From Gracilaria caudata (taxonomy: Eukaryota; Rhodophyta; Florideophyceae; Gracilariales; Gracilariaceae): a stretch of DNA of 64,000 bases. The notes under the pieces were generated by a model. It saw nothing but the letters and a program-made list of their open reading frames with translations. It did not search any database and was not told the DNA's origin. Each line of letters starts with the position of its first letter. Position 1 is the stretch's first letter. Below, one piece after another: positions 31,427-41,800 of this stretch. The stretch spans positions 1-64,000 of the forward strand of contig JASCIV010000026.1 in the NCBI GenBank assembly GCA_030374735.1, written 5' to 3'. Made by a program: the position numbers and the translations under genes.

Positions 31427-33364
31427 ATGGGTGCCAACCGCCTCCCACATCCCCCACGTCCGGCGCTCTGGGCCGCTGCAGATGACACCCCTGTTGTCGC
31501 ACATGCTTACCCTCCAGCTAAGCTCGCTCTCTTTCGCGCGCCAAACTTCGCGCCGGAGCACGTCAAGCTTCCAATACTTCCCTCACGTCTTTCTCTTGCA
31601 GCGGCTGAATCTCCCTCCGATCCTCCATCGGTTCTTATTTCCACTGCAGGGGGGCATATTTATCTATCTAATCGTTTGTTGCTTCGATTGCCTTCCCCGC
31701 CATCCGCTTTGGTTCATGATTCGCGCTATGCACTTGCGGCCTTTGCACGTTCGCTTACCGTCATTCCTGTCGCATCACCAAAACAGCATACCAGCGTAGC
31801 GCACGCTCACACTGCTCCGCCTACAGCCGCGTTGCTTTTGGATGGGGAACGAGCTGTACTGGGCAGCCAACAAATCACGTTGCATGAGTTGCCATCCGCG
31901 CGACTTGTGGCGCGCTTTGCAGGGCACGCATCGCCAGTAGTTTGCCTGGCACGGCTCTCATCGCAAAAGTTTGTCTCCGCAGCAGCACGGGAACGAATTC
32001 TACTTGTGTGGCGAGTGCAATCCCAATCGACGCCTCAGCGGAAGCGACGTCGACTCCCACCGCTTGCACCAGCCCTTTCATTGGCGGTTCCGAAGGCTGG
32101 AGTGTGGGCTATGATATCTGACAAACATTCCAATGGTGCACATTTTGCGGCTATCGTGGGCTCAAGAGAGGTGGTGGTATGGCGTAGTTTGCCCGAAAGT
32201 GCCAAAACGCCGGTTGAGTGTTCGTTTGTGCTGCGCGCGCCGGATGCGCCAATTCTGAGTGTGTTGTTTGCAGAACGAGCGCGATTGACTGTCCTTTACG
32301 GACAAGGTGCTAAGCCGGAGGTATATACAGTGGATTTGACGAAAGTTTCTACGGATCTTGTTGAACTGCCGAGGGCGCCTCTTGCGCTTATCACTGCAGA
32401 TTCGCTAGTGACACCGAATGCAAAGGTTCAGCTTGTGAAGCAGGCAGTTGCTCTTCAGTCTAGCAGCGTTCCAGCCGCACCGGCCGCGTCCAATCGGAAG
32501 CCAAGAATTGAGGAAGAAGAAGAAGAAGAGCCTGGACATCGAAGTTCAGGTAAAGAGTTAGGTGTACCTGAAAGTTCTACAATACAGGAAAAGCTGACCT
32601 TCTTGGGCGTCACTTCTGACACACCGCGGCCATCAGTGCCGAACGTACCTATTTTGGAAGCTACTCGATTGGACTCCCGCGTTGCGATTTTGTGCCAAGC
32701 GATTCGTGTACAGGACGATTCCATGTTTGATCAAATTATTGATAGCACACAAGATATGACTATAATTCGTAACACAGTAGAAGAAATACCGCCAGAGGTG
32801 GCTACTGGAGCCTTGCTTGATATGCTTGTGGATCGGTTAGAGCGACAACCAAGGCGCGTGGACAGCTTCTTGAAGTGGATCAAAACGGTACTTATCGAAC
32901 ATGCCGGAACATTTATTAGTCAACAACAGAATCAAACGCTGCATCTTTTGGGCGCTATAATTGATGCGCGCACGCAGAACTTGGACGCTTTGGCAAGACT
33001 GGAGGGACGATTGGAGCTGGTGGTTGGACAGGCTCAGCGGCAAAAACGATTGAAGCAGTTTAAGACGTCTAAAATGCCCGCTGCATTAGAGTATACTTAC
33101 GACCCCACCGACGTTGCGGAGAGTAAGGAAAATGACGGGGCTGAGAAGGAGAGCAGCGAGGACGAAAGTGACAGCAGTTCAGACGATGATGATGCGGAAG
33201 ACACTGGTGTCATGAGCGACTCGGAAAGTGAACTTAGTGAGCACAGCGTGGGGAAAGGAGCTGCGCAGGGGAACGGGGATGTGAAAATGAACGGAATCGA
33301 GAACGGACCAGCCTTAGAGCAAAGCGAAGATAGTGAACATGGCTCTGAGGATGACGGGGATTAG
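31427..33364 (+). CDS. UTP5: U3 snoRNP / t-UTP protein UTP5 (WDR43)
   Basis: The 645-aa product has a degenerate WD40 propeller in the first half (LDGERAVLGSQQITLHEL, then LVARFAGHASPVVCLARLSSQKFVSAA with RILLVW) and a C-terminal Utp12 domain at about residues 430-545 (GALLDMLVDRLERQPRRVDSFLKWIKTVL, LHLLGAIIDARTQNLDALARLEGRLELV). A strongly acidic tail follows (EESSEDESDSSSDDDDAED). This combination and length fit UTP5/WDR43, a nucleolar t-UTP subunit needed for pre-18S processing and rDNA transcription. Other Utp12-domain proteins (UTP4/12/13/21) differ in length. An EEEEEE run lies near residue 363. IPI1 elsewhere in the window serves the 60S branch. Confidence 0.85.
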   Translation: MGANRLPHPPRPALWAAADDTPVVAHAYPPAKLALFRAPNFAPEHVKLPILPSRLSLAAAESPSDPPSVLISTAGGHIYLSNRLLLRLPSPPSALVHDSRYALAAFARSLTVIPVASPKQHTSVAHAHTAPPTAALLLDGERAVLGSQQITLHELPSARLVARFAGHASPVVCLARLSSQKFVSAAARERILLVWRVQSQSTPQRKRRRLPPLAPALSLAVPKAGVWAMISDKHSNGAHFAAIVGSREVVVWRSLPESAKTPVECSFVLRAPDAPILSVLFAERARLTVLYGQGAKPEVYTVDLTKVSTDLVELPRAPLALITADSLVTPNAKVQLVKQAVALQSSSVPAAPAASNRKPRIEEEEEEEPGHRSSGKELGVPESSTIQEKLTFLGVTSDTPRPSVPNVPILEATRLDSRVAILCQAIRVQDDSMFDQIIDSTQDMTIIRNTVEEIPPEVATGALLDMLVDRLERQPRRVDSFLKWIKTVLIEHAGTFISQQQNQTLHLLGAIIDARTQNLDALARLEGRLELVVGQAQRQKRLKQFKTSKMPAALEYTYDPTDVAESKENDGAEKESSEDESDSSSDDDDAEDTGVMSDSESELSEHSVGKGAAQGNGDVKMNGIENGPALEQSEDSEHGSEDDGD

Positions 33365-33761
33365 ATAACGCATCACTTACGATCTCAGAGATATTAGTGA
33401 GTGAAACGATGGTTGGTTTTCATATGATGGGGGTTGGAAAGGACGTTGGGAATGGGATTATCATGGAACGCTCCTACTGTTTGCTGTGTATCGAATCATA
33501 GAATGGATGGCGTTGGATTGTAAAGCAGAGTCTTTGGTCGATATTTTTCGCAGGATGTACGTTTTGTCGAGAGCGACAGACTCGTAACAATGTTCGCCCC
33601 CGTTTGTAATGCGCGGTAGAGGAAGATAGAAATTAAAGCGAAGAGAAGAGGATAGGTAGCTTTGTAAATACAAGACGATCTGTACGGTATCGGTTGACAA
33701 ACGTCGATTACGTCGAGGACTGAGCCTTTACGTTTTGCGTAGCGCTTGGCGGTTTGAGGAG
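33365..33761. other. Convergent 3' gap
   Basis: Between convergent stops of UTP5 and the thioredoxin-like gene; nothing recognisable. Confidence 0.4.
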
Positions 33762-34328
33762 TTAGACGGACGGAAGGTTGGTTTTGACAAAGGTGTGCAG
33801 CGAGGCGTATGAAGATTTTCCTTTGTAAAGTGTGCGATGTTGGTCTCCCTTGCCCGTGATGGCGAGTAGATATGGAACGTGTTTGACTTCAAACTGAGAC
33901 ACATAGTGATAATTTCCCCTATCGCTGAGTTCCACAGCATAGAACGGCGCAGCGTGTTTGAAGTACTCCGCGATGCGAACAAACGGCGTCTTGATTCTCC
34001 TGCAGGCGATGCAATGCTTCGAGTAGAAGATGACAAAGACTGGATTTTGGTCATGGGCCTGATCGACAGCGACTTGAAATGTGGAGCGGTCGAAGGCATT
34101 TCTGACGTGGTTTATCGCCGGCGTTTGCGGCCACGTTGGAGTGGAGAAAATTCCCAAGTACCACAGAACTAGCATAGAGGCGCAAGTGGTGAAGCCAAGC
34201 ACCAGCGTCGGGGCGCGCAGGTCGGACTGCCGTGGCTTCGCCGCTGACTGAGCTGCGTCATTCTGCTGTTGCTGCTGCTGCGGCCGCCGGCTTGCCGACT
34301 GCAACTGTGACCTGCTTCGGCGCCTCAT
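33762..34328 (-). CDS. Membrane-anchored thioredoxin-fold protein (CIAC)
   Basis: The 188-aa product has a basic, Gln-rich N-terminus with a QQQQQQ run, one transmembrane segment at about 50-68 (LGFTTCASMLVLWYLGIF) and a thioredoxin-like domain: NPVFVIFYSKHCIACRRIKTPF at about 99-120, then FEVKHVPYLLAI, whose cis-Pro-type VP is in the expected place. The active-site CxxC is CIAC, unlike CGPC of thioredoxin or CGHC of PDI. The anchor suggests an ER or other endomembrane oxidoreductase. The frame extends 100 codons upstream, but that part looks unrelated; ATG 34328 is preferred. It is divergent from the ABC ATPase. Confidence 0.75.
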   Translation of the reverse strand: MRRRSRSQLQSASRRPQQQQQQNDAAQSAAKPRQSDLRAPTLVLGFTTCASMLVLWYLGIFSTPTWPQTPAINHVRNAFDRSTFQVAVDQAHDQNPVFVIFYSKHCIACRRIKTPFVRIAEYFKHAAPFYAVELSDRGNYHYVSQFEVKHVPYLLAITGKGDQHRTLYKGKSSYASLHTFVKTNLPSV

Positions 34329-34704
34329 TTTCACAGGATGTTGTTCAGTAAAACTAACTATCCTTCGAAGAGATGGAAGAAGCTGCTGAAGACAAAGCGT
34401 GCGAGGGCGGTTACTAGGCGGATACTGAGTGCGCCGTGGCGCTGAGCTCCCCAGCACAACTGGACGGATGCCATTTCTTTGGCAGAATATGTACTGTCGG
34501 ACCTCGTCGCGGCCGACACGCTCGAAACACGTCAAGGTCGTCATGGTCAAGAAAATTATCCTGCGGCCGTGCTCCTTACGTTCGTCTCCATTACTCGGGC
34601 GGTAGCCTTTGTTTCTACAGCTCCTCACTGCCTTTCATTCATTCTTTTCCTCTTTTTTACGTCCTGGGTCGAAGGATTCTTGACACAGGCTGTTGTTCAA
34701 ATCG
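34329..34704. promoter_or_regulatory. Divergent promoter region
   Basis: Between the thioredoxin-like and ABC ATPase starts. No clear element is seen. Confidence 0.35.
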
Positions 34705-36315
34705 ATGTCTGCCTTTGTGCCGCCTTTCCACAATGCTCCTCGCGTGTCGCGCAGACATTCTCGTCTGTGTCCCAAGCAATGCACGTTTTATATGACTGCG
34801 AATAGTTCGCGTGTGAATACCACTGCGCCTCCTGTCGTACCTTCTGCCTCGCCCCCACGTTCCATTATCTCGTCGCTTAAGCATGTTTCGTATGATGTTG
34901 CCGGTGTTCGTGTTGTAGAGGATGTCAACCTGGATATTGCAGAGGGTGAAATTGTTTGCATTCTCGGTCCGTCTGGTTCGGGAAAGTCTACCATTCTGAG
35001 AATACTGGCAGGGCTGACGCGACCTTCTGAGGGAGTTGCACTGTATAAGGGGCGCCCTTTTCGAGGTCCTAATCCTGGCGCTTCTATTGTGTTTCAGACG
35101 TTCGCACTCTATCCTTGGCTTACTGTGCTGGAAAATGTCGAACTTGGCCTCTCCAGTGCGTCAAGTGTTACCCGCGATGTTATTCGAGAGCGCTCTATGA
35201 GAGCAATTGATATCATTGGTTTGGACGGGTATGAAAATGCGTACCCACGTGAGCTTTCGGGCGGCATGCGTCAGCGCGTGGGTTTTGCGAGAGCTCTCGC
35301 AGTCGAACCGGAGATTCTTTGCATGGATGAACCTTTCTCCGCGTTGGATGTGCTCACTGCGGAGAATTTGCGTTCAGAGTTGTTGCGATTGTGGCAGGCT
35401 GGAGATGTGCCCACGACTTCGGTACTAATTGTCACCCATGGTATTGAGGAGGCTGTCAGTCTGGCCGATAGAGTGGTCATATTGGGCAAAGACCCTGGAC
35501 ATGTGCGTAACGTTCTGCCCATCAATTTGGCTCATCCACGGGATCGAAAGAGCGCTGTATTTCAGGAGATCACCGACCTCGTGTATACTATTCTCTCGGA
35601 AAAGGATTATGTGGTATCTCAGGAAGATATTGCTGTTCTCAGCCGTGGTGGATATTCTCGCTATCCATCTGGAAAGCATGTTTTGATGAGTCCACAAAGC
35701 ATTGTCAACTCAACACCTGCCACATGGCCAGCGGAGACCATCGATTTTGTAGATCCGAGACAAACAGACAGTTTTGACAGTAATGAGGAGCATGTCCACA
35801 AAGAGGATTTGCCTCCGCGTTACCCCCAATTACCAGCTGTGCGGATTGGAAGCGTTACGGGACTCTTGTCCTTTATTGCAGAGGATAGCGAAGATCTTTA
35901 TCGGTTGGGACAGAGGTTACAACTGGACGTTGATGATCTTTACCCTCTGATCGAAGCGGCTAGTATTCTTGGCTTCATTGAGGTCGATGAAGGTGATGTT
36001 CGAATGAACGCAACAGGCCATCTCTTCGTTCGGGCATCCATTGATGAGCGCAAGCACATGATTCGAATGGCAGCGCTTTCTGCGCCAGAAGCCCGTTTAG
36101 TCGCACAGATACACTGTCTGCTTTCGCAATCCGCTAAGCAGGAATTGCCGGAGGACCTAATCTTCGATACAATCCTTCTGAAACATTTCTCGCCGGTGAA
36201 GGCGAGAAAGCAACTTGATATTGCCATCGAATGGGGGCGCTATGCAGAGTTGTTCGGGTATGAGTCTTTGACGGGGACCTTGTTCCTAGACAAAGGGGAT
36301 GAAGTTCGTGAATAA
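34705..36315 (+). CDS. Plastid-targeted NitT/TauT-type ABC ATPase with C-terminal AAA-associated domain
   Basis: The 536-aa product starts MSAFVPPF with a basic leader, a red-type plastid transit peptide. The ABC domain is complete: Walker A GPSGSGKST, Q-loop FQTFALYPWLTVLENV, signature LSGGMRQR, Walker B ILCMDEP with FSALD, and H-loop VTHG. It is closest to the nitrate/sulfonate/taurine group. Residues about 380-530 match the AAA-associated domain found at the C-terminus of some bacterial ATPases of this group (LPAVRIGSVTGLLSFIAEDSEDLYRLGQRL..., MIRMAALSAPEARLVAQIHCLL). No permease or binding protein gene is near. Origin from bacteria, perhaps with the plastid or later, is inferred. Substrate unknown. 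Confidence 0.85.
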   Translation: MSAFVPPFHNAPRVSRRHSRLCPKQCTFYMTANSSRVNTTAPPVVPSASPPRSIISSLKHVSYDVAGVRVVEDVNLDIAEGEIVCILGPSGSGKSTILRILAGLTRPSEGVALYKGRPFRGPNPGASIVFQTFALYPWLTVLENVELGLSSASSVTRDVIRERSMRAIDIIGLDGYENAYPRELSGGMRQRVGFARALAVEPEILCMDEPFSALDVLTAENLRSELLRLWQAGDVPTTSVLIVTHGIEEAVSLADRVVILGKDPGHVRNVLPINLAHPRDRKSAVFQEITDLVYTILSEKDYVVSQEDIAVLSRGGYSRYPSGKHVLMSPQSIVNSTPATWPAETIDFVDPRQTDSFDSNEEHVHKEDLPPRYPQLPAVRIGSVTGLLSFIAEDSEDLYRLGQRLQLDVDDLYPLIEAASILGFIEVDEGDVRMNATGHLFVRASIDERKHMIRMAALSAPEARLVAQIHCLLSQSAKQELPEDLIFDTILLKHFSPVKARKQLDIAIEWGRYAELFGYESLTGTLFLDKGDEVRE

Positions 36316-36468
36316 CTATACTCCCTAGTAGAGCTGCTTACCGAACGTGACCTCAAAGAATTTGTGCTGCAAGAAACTACTAAAACTGCACTCTTTGTAA
36401 ACAGGGCATCATTTTGTTGGCTTTTCGTCTGATCTCTTGGAAATAGTTAACTCCTCCCAATTTTGCGG
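36316..36468. other. Short convergent gap
   Basis: Convergent stops of the ABC ATPase and heme lyase genes; no feature is seen. Confidence 0.35.
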
Positions 36469-37827
36469 TTATTGCTCAATACTTGATGCGACAGCGGGCT
36501 GCGGTTTTGGATCGGCAGACTTGAGCTCACTTGGACAGAATTCTGGACCAGATTGCTTTATTCCAGCTTCTTCAAGGAGTGTTCGTCGTGCCATTATGTG
36601 AAATCTGTCCAAGCACGCGGTCATCTTCTCGTACGCTGCGGCTTCACCATGACCGCTCTCCAGAGCGCTCATGAAGTCTGCCGCCTGGCGCTCGCATATC
36701 GTTTTGGCCATACAGAAGTTAACCGACACATTGGCTTGTTCAATTTTCATAGGGTCATCTCCGGCTTCTACAAACGCATGGCTGACCTTCTCGCATCGGT
36801 GTTGAACGTCGTTAGCTATTTCATGTATTGCTTTGGATGACAGCCCCCTTAGGAAATCAAATTCGGCAGGATCCAGTTGATCACCAGACACCAAAGCGTT
36901 CAACTGACGTTGGGAGACCGTTTCAGGAATCTGTTGGGTGGCAATCGTTTCGCCGGTCATGTACTCTTTAAACAGCTGCAAACTGTTTCGCATTCTGTCG
37001 AAGAAGGCGGTTGGTGAGTCTAATGCAGGGCGAACGTGGATTTCGATGGGGTCAGATCCTGAGCGATAGTAGTAGTCAATTACATATCTCACATCTTTTT
37101 CACCGCATCGGTCAACAACCCAGTCATGTCGATCAAACGGCATCGGGTAGCCTCTAAAAGTAGTGCGAAACCACGCGGCTGGTGAAAGATCGTTTGGTCG
37201 TCCCATAAAGTTTTTTAGCTTGGGGTTTTGGCACTGATGACAATGATATTTGCGTTCCCAGTCCATGACTTCTTTCCAAGTTCGCTCATTCATGGTGTTA
37301 TGTACAGACACTACGGCATCCATATCTGATTCATGCACGCCGTCGCCTTTTCCTTTCCGTTTGAGAGCGTTGTAGAACATTTGAGGGGATGGATAAGTCC
37401 ATGTCTCTCCATTCTGTCCTGATTTTGGAATGCTAGATTTCTCGCGATCGGTGGATAAAGGTCGATTCTGACCTGGTGCCGGAAGCTGATTTGGTGTGGC
37501 AGGCATCATATTTGCTCGATCGATTTCCTGTCCATACACATCGTAGACCGTAGTAGACGAGTTTGCCGCCGGGTGTTCGGTTCGTTGTAGGGAAGCATTC
37601 GCTTTTCGATGTTTGGACATGTACGCTTCGATTTGCTCCTTGGACATGTTCTTGTGATCAACTGGACATTGGGATTGCTTTTGTGCTTCCTCAACAGGTT
37701 GAGATTTTGCGGGATGAAGGGAACCGGAAGAAGCAATGAATGCGCGGATCTGTTCTTCGGACATGTTTTCATGGTCGACCGGGCATTGACCATCAGCGCA
37801 TGAAGTGGTGCTCAGGGAAGAACCCAT
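36469..37827 (-). CDS. HCCS: Holocytochrome c synthase (heme lyase) with extra C-terminal region
   Basis: The 452-aa product attaches heme to apocytochrome c in the mitochondrial intermembrane space (System III). Two heme-binding CPV motifs, both CPVDH, lie at residues 15 and 54, as in heme lyases. The core follows: WTYPSPQMFYNAL, AWFRTTFRGYPMPFDRHDWVVDRCG (His of FDRHDW is the heme ligand), VRYVIDYYYRSG, and HVRPALDSPTAFFDRMR. The family normally ends soon after this. Here about 155 more residues follow, mostly helical, with five Cys (HRCEK, FCMAKTICE, TACLD, FCPSE). No intron or frame break is seen at the junction. Start is the first ATG; upstream in-frame sequence lacks one. Confidence 0.92.
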   Translation of the reverse strand: MGSSLSTTSCADGQCPVDHENMSEEQIRAFIASSGSLHPAKSQPVEEAQKQSQCPVDHKNMSKEQIEAYMSKHRKANASLQRTEHPAANSSTTVYDVYGQEIDRANMMPATPNQLPAPGQNRPLSTDREKSSIPKSGQNGETWTYPSPQMFYNALKRKGKGDGVHESDMDAVVSVHNTMNERTWKEVMDWERKYHCHQCQNPKLKNFMGRPNDLSPAAWFRTTFRGYPMPFDRHDWVVDRCGEKDVRYVIDYYYRSGSDPIEIHVRPALDSPTAFFDRMRNSLQLFKEYMTGETIATQQIPETVSQRQLNALVSGDQLDPAEFDFLRGLSSKAIHEIANDVQHRCEKVSHAFVEAGDDPMKIEQANVSVNFCMAKTICERQAADFMSALESGHGEAAAYEKMTACLDRFHIMARRTLLEEAGIKQSGPEFCPSELKSADPKPQPAVASSIEQ

Positions 37828-38873
37828 GACGCGATTGTAGCTTCCTCTTCCGTGAGCTTGCCGTGAGCTTGCCGTGAGCCTGTGATGGGACTTATCCGTG
37901 GGTGGTCGCTGGGATGCCAGATAGCAGCGGCATCTTTCTGTCCAGCAGTGAGGAAGAGCGAGCGGTGCGTGCAAGTGCACGTTACCCTTGAGCGAAGGTA
38001 CTGTACGAGTGTTTACCCGTAGTAGGGATAGTACTTTTGCAGATCACAGTTTTTAAGCATTTCAGAGCCAGGAGACGTTTCGAATCGTAGACAGCCTTTA
38101 AAAATGCAGTCTTTTTGCATCGGCTTTCCGACAATGACCGGTCACCGACTCAAACAGAGGGCACAGAGCTCAAAAGACGAGCTTCGCGAAGTAGATCACC
38201 GGAACAAGCGTAGTAGTACACGAGATTGTAACGACGGCCCTAGGGCCTAGGGCCTAGGCCTAGTTGGTAACGAGTCGTTGCGAGGCCGTCGTTATCCTCA
38301 TTACTTAGCGATCCATCAGCTGCAGTTGAAGCCGATTCGGAATCAGAGTAAAGCGCAGATCTCCCTGTCGCGGTCCGAGAGCTGCTGGGTGGAATAGGGG
38401 TGGAGGCAGACCAGGTGGCTCATCTGCCAGGGTCACATGAGATCATCTCATGCATGATGCATCGCGACTGCGGAACCGCTGTAGCTTTGGCTCGACACGC
38501 AATTCTAGCACTAGATTTTGGCGAAGATTATTGAGTGGCAAGGGCATGCGCCAGTTCGTTTCCAACCTTAGCTCAACAAAGCAGTCCTGCCATGCAACCA
38601 AAACAAACGAAAACAGGCTGCTCGGTGTGACCAGTGCCACACTGTCGGCCGTCACGTCGCTGCCGCGCCCTCCAACCAAATGCAACAGCACTAACTTTAC
38701 CACCCTGGTATTGAATCAATAACAAACCACTGCCACGTTCAACTCACTGCTCCGGCCACATGCATGCTGCACTGCCACGGCTGCATTGTTCACCTGCAGC
38801 GCGCTTTCCCCTCCCCACTCCGCTCCGGTTGTGAGCGCCGCGCGTCCCCGCTCACGTGGTCGCCGTTCATGTC
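37828..38873. promoter_or_regulatory. Divergent region HCCS / Tudor protein, with inverted repeats
   Basis: A 1-kb gap with both promoters. Near 37846-37880 the 11-bp unit CTTGCCGTGAG recurs two to three times. A large hairpin lies at 38229-38294, and CATGAGAT-C-ATCTCATG-type palindrome near 38434-38450. Small open frames around 38443-38722 are on both strands and lack support. Confidence 0.45.
38229..38294. repeat. Large hairpin with CCTAGGG-repeat centre
   Basis: Outer arms TAACGACGGCC (38229-38239) and GGCCGTCGTTA (38284-38294) are perfect complements. Between them a CTAGGGC-type repeat is itself self-complementary. Confidence 0.75.
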
Positions 38874-41800
38874 ATGACTCAGCCGCGTCAGCCTCGTCCG
38901 CGACAGGCGGCGGCTGCAACACGCAGGCGAACGCGGCGAACCGAACGACAGCCCAGGGTCGATGACGTTGTCGAGATATGGTGGGATGTCGACAAGACCT
39001 ACTACAAGGGCCGCCTCACTCGTCAGCATCAGGCTGATATGCATTTTACCATCTTGTACGATGATGGTGAGACTGAGGATGTCAATCTGCACGACGAATT
39101 CTGGAAGTTTGCTGATGATGACACCATCTTTCGCTCCCCACCCCAGTCCTCTGATTCTGATCCGGAGTTCGATGAGATTGACCTGCAACGGCGGCATGAT
39201 GCATCTCAAATTCACCGCGACGCACGCATTGGTCAGGAGCAAACAGCTGCTCGTTCCACCCAGTCTGCGCAGCCGCCAAAGAATTCAAAGTCAGACACGC
39301 TTCCGGAAGCACCATTCAATATAGCCTCTGTTCTGCCCACCACAAAAGCTCGTTCTGAATCTCTAGGCAAAGGCAAGTCAACGCTTAAACGCACGAAGAA
39401 GCAAGCCTCGGACAAATCTGGCATCGCTAAACGCAGCGTTAAAGCTAGTGCAGCAACACCCCCAGAACCCCGCAATGCGTCACGAAATCTCCATGACTCT
39501 TCGCAGCTTCCGCGATCGCAAGTCGCCGTTCCTCTGGTTGACCCGGCTCCATTGAACAAAGTGCCTAACCAGGAAGACATGAAGATGACAGATGATGACA
39601 ACAGCATGGCAAACTCAAACAAGGACCGCATCCCATCAAGAATGAAACTCGTTAAGACTGTAGACGCCAAAGCGAAGCAATCTAGCATGGAACCCTCCCT
39701 TGTACAAAAAGTATCCAGCGGAATGAAGCGCAAGCTGTCCCCAGAACCACCACCGCCTGGAACAAGCGCAGATCTCCCACGTACAAATTCATGTGCTAAC
39801 GAAAATGGTGTACCAGATTCGAACGCTGTTCAACAGCAACATGCAGTGGAACAAAAGCGTAAGACGGAACATGAAACAGATGAGGTCGACAAGTCGGAAG
39901 CACGTCAACCCCTGCAGATTGGAACGCTGCAGAACACTCCCAAACTGTCTTCTCCAACACGACGGAAGACAATCCGGCGGCGAGTCCATCCATTAAGGGA
40001 TGACAATTCTACAGATTCGTCCTCTTCTCCGAATGCCCAGGCTAGAAAAGGTGCTCTAGCCCAAACAGAAAAGGAAATGGAAATCGTTTTCGATTATGAG
40101 GGTTGTGGAAGGCGAGAAATAGGAGGAGCGAGAAGAAACCAATCTATACCTCTTAAAGTCAGTTTGAAGCGAGCTAACATGCGTGGAATGGCGGGATCGA
40201 ATGATCCAAATTTACGAAACCTACGTCTTGCGCCTCCTAACCTAGAGTTGAAGCAAGAGAATGCTGTCAATGAGATTAAGATTGGGGAACCAGAACAAGG
40301 CGGTGATGTCGATAAATATGCCTCTGGCTCAGTTCATAAAGAGATTGAGGAAAATCTATCTGTGCAAACAAACCAAGCCAGCAAAACCGATACTGAAGTC
40401 ATCGACTCTTCCCGAAAGTCAGTTAGTCCACTGGGGGTTACAAATGAAGGAGTGCGAGCCCCGAGTCGTGAAGGACCGATGACGAAAAATATTTCGAGGA
40501 CACCAAATCTGGAACTCATATCTCCTGTATCGGGACTGCCTGAGCTAGACACTTGTATTGATACAGCCTTTGGTCGAAGACTTGATCCCATAGAAAGTCA
40601 TCTGAACAAGCTCACGAGTGAAGTCCAACAAATTAAAGGTGGATTCGATTCGGCCCGCCACATGTTTGAAGGTTTAGTAGCGACCAAGGAGTCCGACATC
40701 AAGGGTGTTAGAGTTGATCTGGCCGCCCTCGACAAAAAAATGGAGTCATTACAGAATCATATCGGAGTGCTGCGGGAAAACATGAAGACCAGTATCGCTG
40801 ATAACCAATCAATCAAAAGGGATATGGCCATCATCATTTCGTTCTTAAGACAAGAAGCTCAGCTTCGGTCTCAGCGGGAACAAGTTGGTGCGAGAAGTGT
40901 TGCTCGTAGTTCCACTCTGCCTGAGCCTCGTAGTGCCCCTCCGAGACAAAACGGACCACTGACTATAGCTGCACATATGCAACCCAGGCTTCCAAGTCAT
41001 ACCAATGTGCACCATTACGCAGCTCCAGTCGCACAGCATCCAGTCGCACAGCATCCAGTCGCACAGCATCCAGTCGCACAGCATCCAGTACGAAATGCTG
41101 TGGAATATCAACAGCGAACGGCGACCCCAGTAGAAGTCACTCATGGTGCGGGGCAGAGGAGGAATGCTTTCCCAGTTCAACGACCTTCCGTGCTTACGCC
41201 GAATACACGTCACGTTCCAGTTCAAGGCACCCAGGTTCCATCTCAAGGAACTCCTGTTCCTGGTCAAGGCAACCGGGTTCAAGTCCAAAGAAGCCATGTT
41301 CCGGGACAGAGAGTTCCCGCAGTTGCGGCAAGAGAGCAACAGGGCGGAAATCAGCCCGCGGTATATGCTGGAAATTATGCTGAGAATCGAAATCGAACAG
41401 AGCTCTTCACTTATGAAGTAATGGAGCTTGTTGCGCGTCAGGTGACGGTATGGCTCCTCGAGACTCCTCATGAACATCACAAATCTGGCATGAGTCTTGA
41501 CACCTGGGCGAAACGAACCAGTTCGACTACATATGCCCGGATTGCCCCTCGATTAGCCATGTTCAGAAGCTATGAACATGCGAAATCAACCCTTGCCATG
41601 AGTTTAAGTAATGGAGTCGTGGATCTTACTTGGTTTATGAGCCCTCACGAAACTCAGTGTACGGAGCGTGCTCGCCGAAATTACGACGCCTGGGACCCTC
41701 CGCCAAACGATGATGAATGGCTCGCAGAAATGCACTTGCTGAAGGAACTTGCATTCGGGTTTCACAGAACGATTCAGAATTACTCTCATCCGGAAAGCAC

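Noticed and set aside
38443..38722. Opposed small frames in the HCCS/Tudor gap
   Set aside because: Mirror frames on both strands with no domain.
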